Positions 1 through 13,130 of a stretch of 64,000 bases of DNA are shown here, piece by piece. Positions within the stretch are counted from its first letter, which is position 1. Each line of letters starts with the position of its first letter. The stretch lies in NCBI RefSeq assembly GCF_029867415.1, contig NW_026705455.1, positions 372,001-436,000 of the forward strand. Direction: 5' to 3'. The notes below the pieces were generated by a model. The model saw only the letters and a list, made by a program, of their open reading frames with translations. It did not search any database and had not been told where the DNA came from. Source of the DNA: Vicia villosa. Lineage: Eukaryota > Streptophyta > Magnoliopsida > Fabales > Fabaceae. Both the position numbers and the translations under genes were made by a program.

Positions 1-726
1 GTATGCAGAATTTTCCAAAACGTCAGCATCAGACGCAAATATTAAAACACACTTTTCTCCCTCTTCACAAACTTCATGAAGACAGATATTATATGCAAAC
101 TGTAGGGAATTTTGAAAGCTTTCCAAAAAGTTCATAATCGCTTCAATCAGAGTCACGAGTAAAAAGTTATGCCCCTTTTTCTTACAGCTGCTCCATAATT
201 GCAAAAATCAGAATTTGAGATTGATGAACATAAGTTCCATCTCTCTCTCTCTCTCTCTCTTGCTTCCAAGATCTACCAACATCCTTTCTTTTCATCCAAC
301 TACGAAAATCATCCGACTTTAATCTAACTATACTCAAGACATACCATCTACCTAATTAATCCATCAACTGTCATTTCCATTGGAATAATTACTCATTCTC
401 AATCAATTCATCATCCATAATCTACGCACATCTCAAACTTGACTGATACGAATTCATGAGTACATACTCTCGCCAGTTCGCAACAACATTGCTTCAATAA
501 CGTTTGCACTCCCACAATCAACATCACCTTGAACCAACTTCTACATACTAACAACACGTCCGAGAGGCAAGCCTCTCCCCCACTTATTTCAAACCAACAC
601 CTAGAGACAATGCCTAGAAACTAACAAACAAGTATCGACAGTGTTTCACACACATGCAGAGTACTAAGGAATAATCAACATTAGACAACACTGGCCGGAC
701 AGACCGACCTGCTCTGATACCACTTA
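1..726 (-). mobile_element. Leader of a minus-strand LTR retrotransposon, cut by window edge
   Basis: This is the internal region just downstream of a 5' LTR, read on the minus strand. It begins with a primer-binding site at 710-722 and runs off the left edge of the window. I see no open gag frame in it, so gag presumably starts beyond position 1. A (CT)n run lies at about 239-260. The initiator-Met PBS and the kilobase-scale LTR suggest a chromovirus (Tekay-like Ty3/gypsy), but no protein is visible to prove this. Confidence 0.6.
710..722 (-). other. Primer-binding site, initiator tRNA-Met type
   Basis: On the minus strand the sequence reads TGGTATCAGAGCA, the usual plant PBS complementary to the 3' end of initiator tRNA-Met. 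It lies four bases inside the LTR boundary at 727. It fixes the minus orientation of the element and shows that the LTR at 727-3566 is the 5' LTR. Confidence 0.8.
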
Positions 727-3566
727 TGTAACACCCCATTTTCTACCCAATATTTATATAAAATCAGAGTGCGGAAAATTTCAAACATAAAACAAATGAG
801 ATGTCACATTTTCAACTTAAACAACAAAACTGGTATTTCTTTATAAGGTAGACACATAGCATTCGACATACAACTTTCAATTTATAATTATTCAACATTT
901 GGTAATCACAACAACTTAGAAACAACTTCAAACAACTAGTAATAACAATATTCCTCAACTTATAGTAACAACGACATAAATAAAACATCCCCCCGAGTGC
1001 TACGTATCAGAGCAAGACACCAACTCGAACTAACAGCAACTAAAAATTTCATGCTACTACTTTGAACTTCCACAACTAATCTTGAGTACCTGCCCATTTC
1101 CCATGGTAGGGGAAACATCAGCAGAAGGGGTGAGATATCCAACAATATAAACAAACGTATGATAAATAATATACTAGGATTATATCATACAATTTCACTA
1201 CTTCATAATTTTTAAACAACAGTTATAACAATAATTTATAAACAACAGTTATAACAACAATTATCAACAACAATTATAACAACAACTAGTAACAACAATT
1301 ATAATAATAGTTATAATAACTATTTCACCGCTTCCAGACAATAGTCATACAACTACTAATAAAGCACTTAATAGCAACCACACTTATAACAAACAGCAAC
1401 TCATAACAACAACTTGTATCGAGTAGAAACTTATAGCAATAACAATTTATAACAACAATAACTCATAACAATAAGAACTTATAACGACAATGACACAATA
1501 ACAACAACAACAACTTCACATCGACTCAAAATGTGACACAACTATGTACATGCATGTGGTACCATTGGAGCAGAGCTCCCAACTTAAACATATGTCAGGT
1601 TATCGAGGCATTTCAACTTAATCAGGTGCCATCCAGGCCAACTTAACCAATGCCATCAAGGCCAACTTAAACAATGCCATCAAGGCCAACTTAAAACAAT
1701 GCAAATGCATGCATGCAACAACAACAACTACAACGTCACAACAACATCAACTCAACATCAACGCAACAACAACAACAACGATAACAACAACTCAAACATG
1801 CATCAATAGCATCAACTTAATCCAACATTGGTCGTTCGACGTACAACTTAGTCAACAACAACTTAAACGTGGTATTCCAACAACATAACAACGTTGGTCA
1901 TAAAACGTATAGCTTAATCAACGCAATTTAACAACAATGTATCAACATCAACATAGTAATAATAACTTGTTCAACAACAACATATTCCACAATGACGTAG
2001 AAACAACAACAAATAATCATCACAAAACAGCTCCTACACTTCTAGGTACTAATTCTACATTTTATTAATTATTCCGCTATTAAACAATTCCTACCATTCT
2101 AATTCCAACTCTATTATTTGTTAACTTTTATTACTAATTATTATCAACTCTTGTTAAATATCAATATCCTCATTACTTGTGTTACTGCTACATAAGCCAT
2201 CATCATTGCTACTGTTCTGCTACAACCATTATACACATAACCTACATAAATCCAACGGAAACAATTCAACTTAATTGAACACCCTAAGTTATACTATCAC
2301 TTCACCAATAATCATCACTATAATTTCTACTTCTTAAATTAATCAATTCCAACGATATACTAATTAAATTAATTAAACCCAATTCCTACACCAATAATAA
2401 TTATAATTCTTACTCGAGGGAATCCTAATGAGGTTTGGTCCCAACAACTATGCAACACAACCAATAGTCAAAATCTGAATATATTTCAAAAACTCGTACA
2501 GCACGCGTCGCGAACCATCCTTGGCGCCGCGATCTCATCAGAAACTCTCAACTTAGTAATAACAACATCTATTAATTAACATCAATAGATATCAATTTCT
2601 TGCACTTATTTCCTCAATAATAATTATAAACCCTAGGTTAATTCCCCACAACCATTAGCATTGATTAAACTTTTATAACTTACTCATAGGCATCAATCAA
2701 TTTCAACTTCATCAATACAATCACAACACACAAAACAGAGGCAATTCACATAATCATACCCCCCACATACCATTCATCATAATCCCGTTTATAAAGCTAG
2801 AACCCCACCCTTACATTGGATATGAGATTGCTCTACTCTCCCGGTTTCCATAGCTTATGCCGCCGCTTCATATTTTTCTCTGAAAATCTTTTCTAACAAC
2901 GTGCAGAGACGCACCAAAAACCTGTTCAGAAATTGCTTTGTCAGACGGACTTAAAACCATCAAAACGAAAATCTCTTTGGTCGGAAGTTATATATATGAG
3001 TCTGGAACGTTGTGTCCAAGAACCGCGACGATCCAACGGTTGGATTGGGAGAAACGTCTGATTTGCGAAGGTGTCTCCCTGCAGAAACTTGCTGCGATAA
3101 TTGGACTTCCTCTAGCTTTTCTCTTCCGCCATGGCTCTCTTCTTCACCTCTCCTCCAAACCCTGTTTCCACAAAAACCTAATTCCCTTATAATTTCTTAT
3201 ATCCAAATAATAATAGTAATAACAATAATATCATTATTATTATTATTATTATTATAACAACTTTTCTCATTGGACTCAACTCCATACACCTCCCAATTAC
3301 TATCACCATCACAAAACAAGCCCAAACAACAAACTCATTCTTATTTCAATAATTTCATATTAACAATAATAATTATAATAATATTCCAATATTATTCCCA
3401 TATTATTATTATATTATTTCCACAACTTAAATCAATAATTAACAATGCAACTTACTCCAATACAATAAAATTCCAATTTCTCCGATAAATCCCAACTTAG
3501 ACAAATTCCAAAAATTAAATCATTAATTAATTTAATTAAATAATTAATCAAATTCGGGACGTTACA
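727..3566 (-). repeat. 5' LTR of a minus-strand element (2840 bp)
   Basis: On the minus strand it starts TGTAACGTCCCG and ends GGGTGTTACA, giving TG...CA ends beside the PBS. The flank on the outer side is GTATA (3567-3571); the matching TSD would lie left of the window. The body is low in complexity, rich in CAACAA and ATAATA repeats. A minus-strand TTTATAAA at about 2790-2797 could be the promoter TATA box, but this is weak. The small open frames inside (for example 960-1154 and 2938-3488) show no known domain and are treated as chance. Confidence 0.75.
1200..2000. repeat. Low-complexity AAC/ATA-rich LTR segment
   Basis: Dense runs of AACAAC, ATAACAAC and ATTATAACAAC fill this part of the LTR. 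Within it, at 1622-1700, a unit containing TGCCATCAAGGCCAACTTAA occurs three times; unit starts at 1627, 1651 and 1675 give a 24 bp period. Confidence 0.7.
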
Positions 3567-4640
3567 GTATATTGACACTGTCTTTTCAAGTCACCTAACT
3601 AGAAACAAGTAATGGCTGATTGTTTTTGACTCTGGTAGAAAGACCAAAATCAAATGTATTAATGATAAGTATCTTAATTCTGAAAAATGGGAAATGTCAT
3701 AATGAAATTGCAGAATGGAAAAACTACTTTGATTAAGGATGTGTGGTATGTCCATGGCATGAAGAGGTTCAATAACCAAATAACAATATCTTGAAGTTCT
3801 CTGACTATAATTAGAAGTTTATTATGTAGTTTGAACTAGAAAGAAATATGATATTCAATGCCTTAGTGAAACAACTGTTGCAAAGGAGAGTCAGTTGTTG
3901 CACAAGAGATTGAGGCATATGAGTTCAAAGAATCTGGAACTTGGAGTTCCTAAAATTCTAGAACCAGAGAAATCATGTGACATATTCATGAAAGTCATGC
4001 AACCAAGATTGACTTTCTCATCAAAATTGCCTCCAAGAGAAACTCATGTTTTGGGTGTGGTGCATTTTGATGTATGTGATCGATTTGAAGTACCTTTACT
4101 TGGAGGAAATAAGTAAATTGTGTACTTTGTGGATGATTTCCTAAGAATGACATGGGTAGCACTCATAAAGTTCAAACATGAGGTGTTTTCTAAGTTCAAG
4201 AAGTTCAAAGTGAAGGCTCAAAATCAAAGTGGACAAAGTTTGAAGATCCTCATAACCGATGGTGGAGATGAGTTCAACTCTGTAGAGTTTAAGAAGTTTT
4301 GTGAGGAGAATGGTGAGCATGAGGTGACTCCTTCATACACTCCACAACATAATGGTCTTGCTGAAAGAAAAAACAAAACTCTGCTTGACATGACCAGAAA
4401 CATGTTGAAAGAGAAGAATCTACCTCACATTTTTTTAGGTGAGTTGTTGCTACTGTAGCTTGTGTGCTTAACATATGTCCAACAAAGAAGTTAAAGGAAG
4501 TAGTTCCACTAGAGAAGTGGACAGGAAGAAAGTAAACTGTAAGTCATCTGAAGGTGTTTGGCTCTATTTGATACAAACATGTTCTAGATCACTTGAGCAA
4601 ATTTCTAAGGCTCCTTGATCAGATGTCAAAAATGGGCATC
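3567..4640 (+). pseudogene. Degenerate Ty1/copia protease-tail and integrase
   Basis: From about 3688 a frame resembles the end of a copia protease region (NGKTTLIKDVWYV). From 3895 comes a GAG-pre-integrase-like stretch (LLHKRLRHMSS), then an integrase core at 4060-4430 with the three expected acidic positions: the D of HFDVCDRF, the D of ITDGGDEF and the E of NGLAERKN. Downstream, PTKKLKEVVP and VSHLKVFGSI match the end of the integrase. Stop codons at about 4114 and 4456 and more downstream break it. The style is that of the Tork group; lineage is inferred from remembered motifs. No LTR is attached. Confidence 0.75.
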
Positions 4641-4689
4641 AAATTTGAATATTAACTTTTGGGACTATTTCTATTGCTATCTTTACTAG

Positions 4690-5195
4690 AGTTTTGGGAG
4701 TTGTTTTGATTTCTCTCACAAGTTATACTCTTAGAGGTGTTATTTCTTTGGAAACGAATAAGGGTGGTATTCTTAATAAGGAAATGAGAATGAAGGAACA
4801 TGGTTCTTTATCTCAATCTGAGATACATTTTATTAAAAATAGGCGGAGAAGACAGAAAAAGGACCGAAAGATGGTAGAGTGAATTCTAGAAGCAAGTCCA
4901 AGATGCGATACAAGAATCTGGAGTTTCATTATTGTCATAAAACGAACATGATATTGTTATAAGTGGAAAAGGGATAATAAAGGCAAGAAGGGTAAGTTTA
5001 AACAAAAAGACCATGAAGATCATGATGATGATCTTGTTACTACTAATACTACGAGTAATGAGTCTGTTAATCTTTATCAGACGAGAGCATAAGGGTAGTT
5101 GACCGTGGTGCTACATTGTATGTTACATCAATGAAGGATTTCTTCACATCTTATATGTCTGGTAACTTTGGAGTATTGAAGATGGGTAATGATAG
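4690..5195 (+). pseudogene. Degenerate Ty1/copia gag C-terminus and protease start
   Basis: This begins with a gag-like segment (GGILNKEMRMKEHGSLSQSE), followed by a damaged zinc-knuckle area near 4915-4975 (an HYCHKTN-like remnant), a lysine-rich stretch, and a protease entry resembling DSGAS at 5099-5190, here VDRGATLYVTSMKDFF, followed by SGNFGVLKMGND. Stop codons and frameshifts separate the parts. In an intact copia element these segments precede integrase, yet here they lie downstream of the integrase fragment at 3567-4640. It is therefore either a second copy or a rearranged one. Confidence 0.65.
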
Positions 5196-5917
5196 ATTTT
5201 TTCTTTTAATTTTAAAAAATGATTTTTATAAATTTTTTTTTTAAAATATTACAAGTTTTTTAAATTCCTTTTTTCTTCGAAATTAAAAGATTAATTTTGT
5301 TATCCTATAACATAAACATATATGATCGAAGAACAAAACATAATTGAAATCGCAATATTTTTTAAAAAGTTGTATCTATAAAATAATATTTATGAAAAGC
5401 TATTTGAAATAGCTTAAAAATTAAATATTTTTTAAAAATTTGATATCTAAAAAATATTTCAGTAAAATGATAAAATACTAAAATAACTATTCAAAATAAA
5501 TTTTCGTTTAAAACTGAAAAAGTTTTTTTAAATAAAAATATATTATACTATAAAAATTACTTTTTAAAAAAATTAAAACAAATGGGCTTAATAAACACAC
5601 ATAAATGACAAATAATTTTTAAAAAAAATATATTTGTTGAGCTTGAGCCTTTTGCATAAATTATTTGATCCAATTGAGAACTGCTTATTTTAGATTGAAT
5701 ATGAGTGAGAGTAAAGCCTCTATGTGACCTTGTTCAACAAAAGATAACCTTAACGCGCATCTTTAGAGCTTGGATCTATTGAGTCATCGATTGAACTTTA
5801 TTGATCTTCATCAATCAAAAAGTTTTTCATCACTTACTTTGGGAGACGCTGTGTAGATTAGTTACAATGTGATGTTCTCGCACATACAGGAGTATTATAT
5901 TATTTAAGGAGCAGGAT
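5196..5917. other. AT-rich spacer without a recognisable gene
   Basis: The stretch 5196-5640 is dominated by A and T runs; 5640-5917 is more balanced but has no open frame of note. I see no terminal repeats, RNA gene or domain. It may be decayed transposon sequence. Confidence 0.6.
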
Positions 5918-6340
5918 TCTGACATCAAGTGGTTACATCCCCCTTTCGATCGTAGTTGCAAGGGAATGTGTCATGGTTTCAACCCCCTCTCGATTGCAAT
6001 TACGGGAAATCGGGTCAGTTATGGCATCAAGTTGTTTCAGCCTCCTCCTGGTTTCAGCCCCCTCTCGATTGCAGTTACGGGAAATCGGGTCAATTATGGC
6101 ATCAAGTTGTTTCAGCCCCCTCCTGATCGCAGTTGCGGGGATCGGAGGGAATCGGGTTAGTTTTGGCATCAGGTAGTTCCAACTCCCTCCTGATCGCAAT
6201 TGCGGGGGATCGGGTTAGTTGTGGCATCAAGTGGTTCCAACCCCCTCTCGATCGCAGTTGTGGGGGATCAAACGGTGGTCTTCCCTACCAAGTTCAGCAT
6301 CAATCACCACTGGATCAACTAACGATTGATATATCTATAG
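5918..6340 (-). repeat. Tandem repeat apparently derived from a tRNA-type SINE
   Basis: Read on the minus strand from 6340, the head carries an A-box-like stretch (CAGTGGTGATTGATGC), then a B-box-like GTTTGATCCCC about 30-40 bases on, as in a tRNA-derived SINE promoter. It continues with the segment that follows the B box in legume SINEs (AACTGCGATCGAGAGGGGG, then AACCACTTGATGCC). Past the head, units of roughly 55-65 bp containing GATCGCAGTTGCGG, ATCGGGTTAGTT and GGCATCAAGT (plus-strand reading) recur about five times, with variable length and many substitutions. The SINE assignment rests on remembered family sequence. Confidence 0.55.
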
Positions 6341-7254
<914 letters not shown>

Positions 7255-9137
7255 GTATGTGTAGCGGGGAAAATCTGATATCGAAGCCATTATATTGACT
7301 CGAATCAATATTTCAGTGAAAGTCGCCACCGCGCTTTATTTTTTCAAAGGAAAAGGGAAAAGAACGAAAAACCCAAAGTTTTGTTTTTTAAAACAAGAAA
7401 GAGAACTCAGGTTCGGGTGTTGATTATATGAGGGGAAGGTTTAAAGCACCCCTCATATCCGTGGTACTCCACGGGAACCTTTTTGAAAATCTGTGTCGTG
7501 TGTGCTAAAAAGGGTTTGTTTTATTTTTAAAATAAGCTCGGCAAAGCGTTAAGCTTTGGGCCTACATACCTCCTCGGTGCAATGGAGAAGTCAGAGCTAA
7601 TGTAGTTCCGCTTTTGGGAAAAAAAACGTTATAAAACGAATAAACACTTTGTTGTCGTTAGAGAGAAATACTCAGCCATTGATCTTGAGCATGAGAACAA
7701 ACAAGTTCTTTGCATCGCAAATGAAAGAAGGGCTCCAACTCGGATAAAATCAACGAGTATGCCACTAGCTCTCTCACGCGGAAAAGATCTCGTTATTATC
7801 AATCAATTTCAAAATCGTGGGGTATAACCACTCGTTTCGACAATTAACGGTGTCTAAACTTTTGAAGAAAAGCCACTTGGGGCGAAAGATATTTTTAAGA
7901 AAAAGGTTTTGAAAAGATTGCAAACATAAGAATATTTTGGAAAAAGGGAGAAGATTTTGAAAATTTAAGAATGGGAGGAGATGAAGAGGCTAACCTAATG
8001 CATAAAATAAGAGCTAAGGAAAGAAACGGTCTAACCAAATAAGAAGCCAACACTTGACATTATGAGCCAAGGTAGTTTTCCCATCCTTTGGATTTATCAA
8101 TACCAACACATTAACACTTGGGGATCCAGATGAACTTATTGTCTTAGAACCACTTTGCATTAAGCACATTAAGATTCTGACGAAAATCGGGCAGAGTAAC
8201 GGCTGTTTTCGGGTAAAATCCTTATATCAATGCCTTGGAATTAACCATCAAGCGCTTTCAAGGAAATACCTGCACACATAAACATACAACAGAACAATGC
8301 CAGACAGACAGAACAATCACAAGGTAGTAATAGAATGAGTCCAGAGGTACTAGGTCCATAAGTCCGAATCTCCAAAGTGCTAGGGATAGTAACCGATAGT
8401 CCAAAGAGAACCTTATGTATTTTTTAGATTTTCGGTTGTTTATTAGTGTTTTACCAAAAAAAGTAAAGTATGGTCCAAGTGGACAAAAGAAAAAATAACG
8501 GAAGCATAAACATATGTCCAAGTGGACAAAGAGAAAATGGCGGAAAGTAAATATGATGAAATGATAAAATAAAGCGATAAAGCGAGAAATATAAAGAGCG
8601 GTATAGTAAAGAGCGGTAATGTAAAGGTGCGGAAATTAAAGTTAGTTGTTAAATGTTAAAGATAACCATCTTGAAACTTGTCAAGTATGTTATCAAAGTT
8701 AGTAAGAAGATCTATGGTGAGTGAATGATGTACTCGGATTTAAAGTCAATGGGGCTTATCAGAAGCTTGATAAAATCATAGCGACTACACGATAAAAACC
8801 TCCACAAGTCTTAAATCAACCGCATACAATTCTCTTCCATGTTTGATCTTTTTGATTCGGGACACGAAATATTGCGCTATGTTAAGCAGATCGCCAAGTG
8901 ATTTATGTAGAAATCACCCTACAACGAGGCCGGTCAAAACTTTATGTGCTAATGTATGCGAGAAGAACGATATGTAGATCGCCTTCCGAAAGCAATACCG
9001 CACGAAAAGAAAATAGGTAACGATCTAGTCTTCACTAAGAATCCATAAGAATTCTCAAAGTATTAAGACTTTCATCGATCAAAAGAAAAAAAGGAGAAGG
9101 AGAAGATAAAATGCATAAAGATAATCAACTCACACTA

Positions 9138-9343
9138 TCATTAATATCATTCATCTAATATTATGGATTTGGTTCTTTCAAACCTATCAACATCCTAGAT
9201 CCAATGATATTAATGAAATGGAGGAAGAAGAATAAAATTCACAAAAGATAATCAACTCACACTATCATTAATATCATTCATCTAATATTATGGATTAGGT
9301 CATTTCAAACCTATCAACATCCTAGATCCAATGATATTAATGA
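9138..9343. repeat. Tandemly duplicated long hairpin in LTR of A
   Basis: A 127 bp unit occurs twice. In each, TCATTAATATCATT (9138-9151; 9265-9278) is a perfect inverted repeat of AATGATATTAATGA (9203-9216; 9330-9343), with a 51-base loop. Inside the loop GGATT can pair with GATCC and GGTT with AACC. A diverged third copy lies at 13749-13825. The other LTR has the same pair at 58688-58893. Confidence 0.85.
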
Positions 9344-9408
9344 AGTGGAGGAAGTAGGAAACCAAAACAAGCATAAAAAAGGCAAAAAAACCACATTCTG
9401 CCAGCAGG

Positions 9409-10239
9409 AAATCGATTTCATGCAGAGGGAAATCGATTTCCATAGTGCAGTTTTCAAAAAAAACAAGTCACGCTCAGCAGGAAATCGATTTCAGCCTTAA
9501 GGAAATCGATTTACTCAGTGTAAAATCAGCAAAAACAGCATTTAGAGGCATAAAACTTGACTTGAACAAATGTACAAACACCTTATGATCAAACATCAAT
9601 TGGAGCACGAATTTTCCATCAAATCACCATCAAATAGCACCAATATAGCATCAAAGATGCACCACACACAAGCAACAAAGATCTACATCATGATATACAA
9701 AAAGGATGAAGAAAATTTACCAAATCTTGAACAAAACTTGGATCTACTTCAAGAATCACCAACACAAATCTTGATCTCTCAACAATTGAAGAAAAAAAAG
9801 TGAAATGGATGGTGGTTTAGCTCAAAGTTTGTGAGGTTCAAGATGTAACTCACAAACTTTATGAAAGAACAAAGAGCTTTGGTGAATTTGGTAGGGATGA
9901 GAAGAGAAATTGCAAGGGGTTTTTTGGCTCTCAAAGCTTGAGAAATGAGAGAGTAGAGGGCTCTATTTATAGAATTGGAGCAAGAGTAGTGGCAAATTGG
10001 TCTTTTTGTGTTTGGTGATTAACTTGTGTTTAATTGGTGATTAAAGTGGCAATTAAATGGTAAAAAGTGGTAAAATGGGGTTAAAGAGGGTTTAATGAAT
10101 GAGTTAATTTTGATGAGGTGGAAAATTGATAAAATGATCAAATAAAAAGGTGCCAAAATGATGTCAAGCTTCCCTCTTATATTTTTTTTTTTGAATTTTG
10201 CGCACAGGAAATCGATTTCCCACAGGGGTAAATCGATTT
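9409..10239. promoter_or_regulatory. Three pairs of AAATCGATTT palindromes, 21 bp spacing (left LTR)
   Basis: Perfect palindromes AAATCGATTT start at 9409 and 9430, 9482 and 9503, and 10209 and 10230. Within each pair the start-to-start distance is exactly 21 bp, while the spacer bases differ between pairs. Several extend to GGAAATCGATTTCC. The function is unknown; binding sites for a dimeric protein on one helical face, or RNA stems, are both possible. Confidence 0.8.
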
Positions 10240-10853
10240 CCATATTGAAAATTTCAAAAATTCCCTTTCTTGCACTTTTTGATTTTTGCTCGATCTTTTT
10301 CCTGCAAAACACAAACAAGGGAAACAAAATGCACATTTTTGGATTTTGGTTAGTATAAAACAAATTAAAGAAAATTAGGTGCTTGATAGTTTCCCTCAAA
10401 GACGAAGCGAACATAACACCGAAAAATGAAATCTCAAGATTGTGATCTTGATTAATGATTGAGATGCAAATGATGTATGATCTTAGGGTCAAAAATTGGG
10501 GTATGACAGATGCCCCTATTTAAGTTTCTTCTTTCTGGAGATGTGAGGGTTAAAATCCTCAGCTCGACGTAATTGAAGAGACTTAAATATAAAACACACA
10601 ATTTTTGAACCTAAGGTATTATGCGATGCTAATGGATGCATCAAGTATGATCATGGAATAGAGAGGAGTATAACACCACTGGGGAGATAAGAAAGGATTC
10701 CACTGGGGAAAAGGTATGTGTCATCCAGGGATAAAACTTGGATTCCACAGGAGAAAGAGACAGTCAACAGAAGCTTTCAAGATAAAACATGATTGCACTT
10801 CGAGAAGAGAATATCTGAGGCCTACATGAATGTGGCTACATCAAAATGAATAT

Positions 10854-11424
10854 CAAGGTAAAACATGATTGGACAACATCAAATGACGACCAAGGTAAAA
10901 CATGATTGGATATCGTCAAAGGATAATCAAGGTAAAACATTATTGGATAATTATCAACGGACAATCAAGGTAAAACATGATTGGATAATCAACACAGGTC
11001 CATCAAGGTAAAACATGATTAGATAATCATTAAGGGTCCATCAAGGTAAAACATGATTAGATGTCATTAAGGGATAATCAAGGTAAAACATGATTGGATG
11101 ACAATCAAGGTAAAACATGATTAGGTAACACCAAGGTCAATCAAGGTAAAGCATGATTTGAACTTTGGGAAGAATGTATCAGAGACGTTCAAGATAAACC
11201 ATGGACGAAGCAACATCAAATGACAATCAAGATAAAACATGATTGAAGGTAACCAAGATAAAACACGGTCGAAAGTGTCAGGATAAAGCATGATTAGAGA
11301 CAATCAAGATAAAACATGATTGAAGGGAACCAAGATAAAACATGGTGGCAGTGATCAGGATAAAGCATGATCAAAGACAATCAAGATAAAACATGATTGA
11401 AGAGAACCAAGATAAAGCATGGTG
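10854..11424. repeat. Tandem array in 3' untranslated region of A
   Basis: About eight units of roughly 27-38 bp carry AAGGTAAAACATGATT, followed by about eight units of roughly 25-26 bp carrying CAAGATAAAACATGATT. The two halves share the core but differ in unit length, so the array has changed period. It lies a few hundred bases inside the polypurine tract, the same relative place as the arrays in B and in Ogre. Confidence 0.85.
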
Positions 11425-12289
11425 TAAATCTTTCAGGAATGACACTAAAAGAAGAAAAGATACATCTAGGAACAACACTAGACGGACAAGACAAACAAGT
11501 ATCTATTTTGGATAGGTGCCAAGTAAGTTGGACTTTGATCTCAAAGTGAAGATGTTGATAGCAACAGGACCTCGAAAAATGCAAATGAGTATGCATGATG
11601 TTGAATTTTCTATGCATGATATATGATCAATGCAATGCAATTGTTTGTTACAACTGAGGTAGACTCTTTTGTGAGGCACGAAAGGAACTCGATTCCTCAA
11701 CACGGGAACTCTGCCCATTCTGCTTACGAAGAAGATGCTTAGACATACTTCTATTACACTGGTAACTGTATCAAACTAGTGATCCTTTGAGAAGGGCTGA
11801 TAAAACTGCTTGGGGATTGCTGAAAAAGATTGCCCCTGATTCACTAATTGTTGCAAGTTAAGTGATCATGGCTTCAATTCTTGGAATGCATGTTGGGATG
11901 GCTTGCCCCAGTATAAGTCTTGAAAGGATGTTCTGATCAACAAATCTTGAATGAACATATGAAAACAGGATCTTGAAGTAACGTGCCCCTGATAGGATCA
12001 CTGATCAAGTTTCTCGACTGTTTGAACTTCCTGAATGGTGAGTGCTTACTTGCAAATAAAATGTTCATTCAAGAATGGTAATTTTAATGCAATGCTCAAA
12101 GAATATTTTTGAAATCAAAATCATTATTGGAATGATGTTATTGATGTAAAGCAAATGGAATCACTGGTCAAAACATAAAGGTTGAGACATTCAAAGTGAA
12201 AGATAAAGCGAAGGCATGATATCAAAACAAATGATTTGGAAAATATCATGGGAGTCAGCTTACGCAACCTTGTTGTAGTATGCTTTCAA

Positions 12290-13130
12290 ACAAACCTTAC
12301 TTCAATTAGGTCTTTTAAAGGTTGTAACGTGGTCTGGTTCACGGTTTAAGAAACAAAGGATATAAGGCTCAAAATTTGATTGTTCCCACCCCCTTCGTGA
12401 TGATCTCCAGTCCTACAACTCAGTTAATTCAACTTATGCATTCAGGTTCCAAGAGACTTCTGGAATTGCACCTTTGATAATGATGATAGTTCACAAGCAA
12501 AGAGAAATTTTGAGATGGCAGTCACTTCTTCCTTTTGATATCACAACATTTTGTTGTTTGAGGAATTTATTGACTTCTCCTTTTCATCTTTTTCTTTTGA
12601 TATCCCTAACTTTTGCCTGAACTGTTTATTTTTGAACTTACAACCAGCGGGATGCCTTGATTTTTGCCTAAGTCGTTTTTGGTTTTGACTTAGCAGGCTT
12701 TTCTTTGTATACATGTTTTTTTTCATTTTTTTTTTGAAAGATAGTGACTGCCTTGCTTAATGATTGATGAACCATCATTGGCTTTTGATTGACATCTCCA
12801 ACATTTCTTTGATGTATGCGGAGGAACGCTTGCGATTGAAACACTTGTTGAAAGGTGTACTGAATGATTCTCTTAAAATAGAATGCACAGCCAAATTAAC
12901 TGAGAACTACCCTGCCCCAGGTTAAAAATGCGGGTTTTTTCGTACAGAAAGAAACACCAACTTCGAAGGCTCAGAGGGGTTGACAAGGGATTAACTTCCT
13001 TATTTCTCCAGTGTTTGGGAATTGAAACAATGTCTGTACATCATCAGCAAAGTTTTATTCGAAAGCATACAGTTCAACAACTTGGGTATTTCGTTGTCAT
13101 CATCCTCCCTCCAATCTTTGCATAAAACAC
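12290..13130 (-). other. Non-coding block conserved between elements A and B
   Basis: Segments such as CTTCAATTAGG, GGTTGTAAC, CCCACCCCCTTC, ACTACCCTGCCCCAGG and GTGTTTGGGAATTGAAACAATG recur in the same order in B at 48650-49470 with moderate divergence. The elements' LTRs and other internal parts are unlike each other, so this shared block stands out. No continuous reading frame explains it. Confidence 0.65.

Larger units (their letters stand above)
7260..10508 (-). repeat. Element A 3' LTR (left copy, 3249 bp)
   Basis: On the plus strand it reads TGTAGCGGGG...GGTATGACA. It matches 56809-60055 with about nine substitutions and a few homopolymer indels by eye. It contains two tandem hairpin units (9138-9343) and six AAATCGATTT palindromes (9409-10239). 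Frames such as 8258-8521, 9570-9803 and 10019-10492 recur in both LTR copies but show no domain, and I do not call them genes. Confidence 0.95.

Noticed and set aside
4289..4474. Minus-strand frame over the copia integrase
   Set aside because: Shadow of the integrase reading frame on the plus strand.
10019..10492. 157-residue minus-strand frame at the LTR start of A
   Set aside because: It crosses the TG end of the LTR region and the palindromes, has no motif, and differs in length between copies through homopolymer indels.
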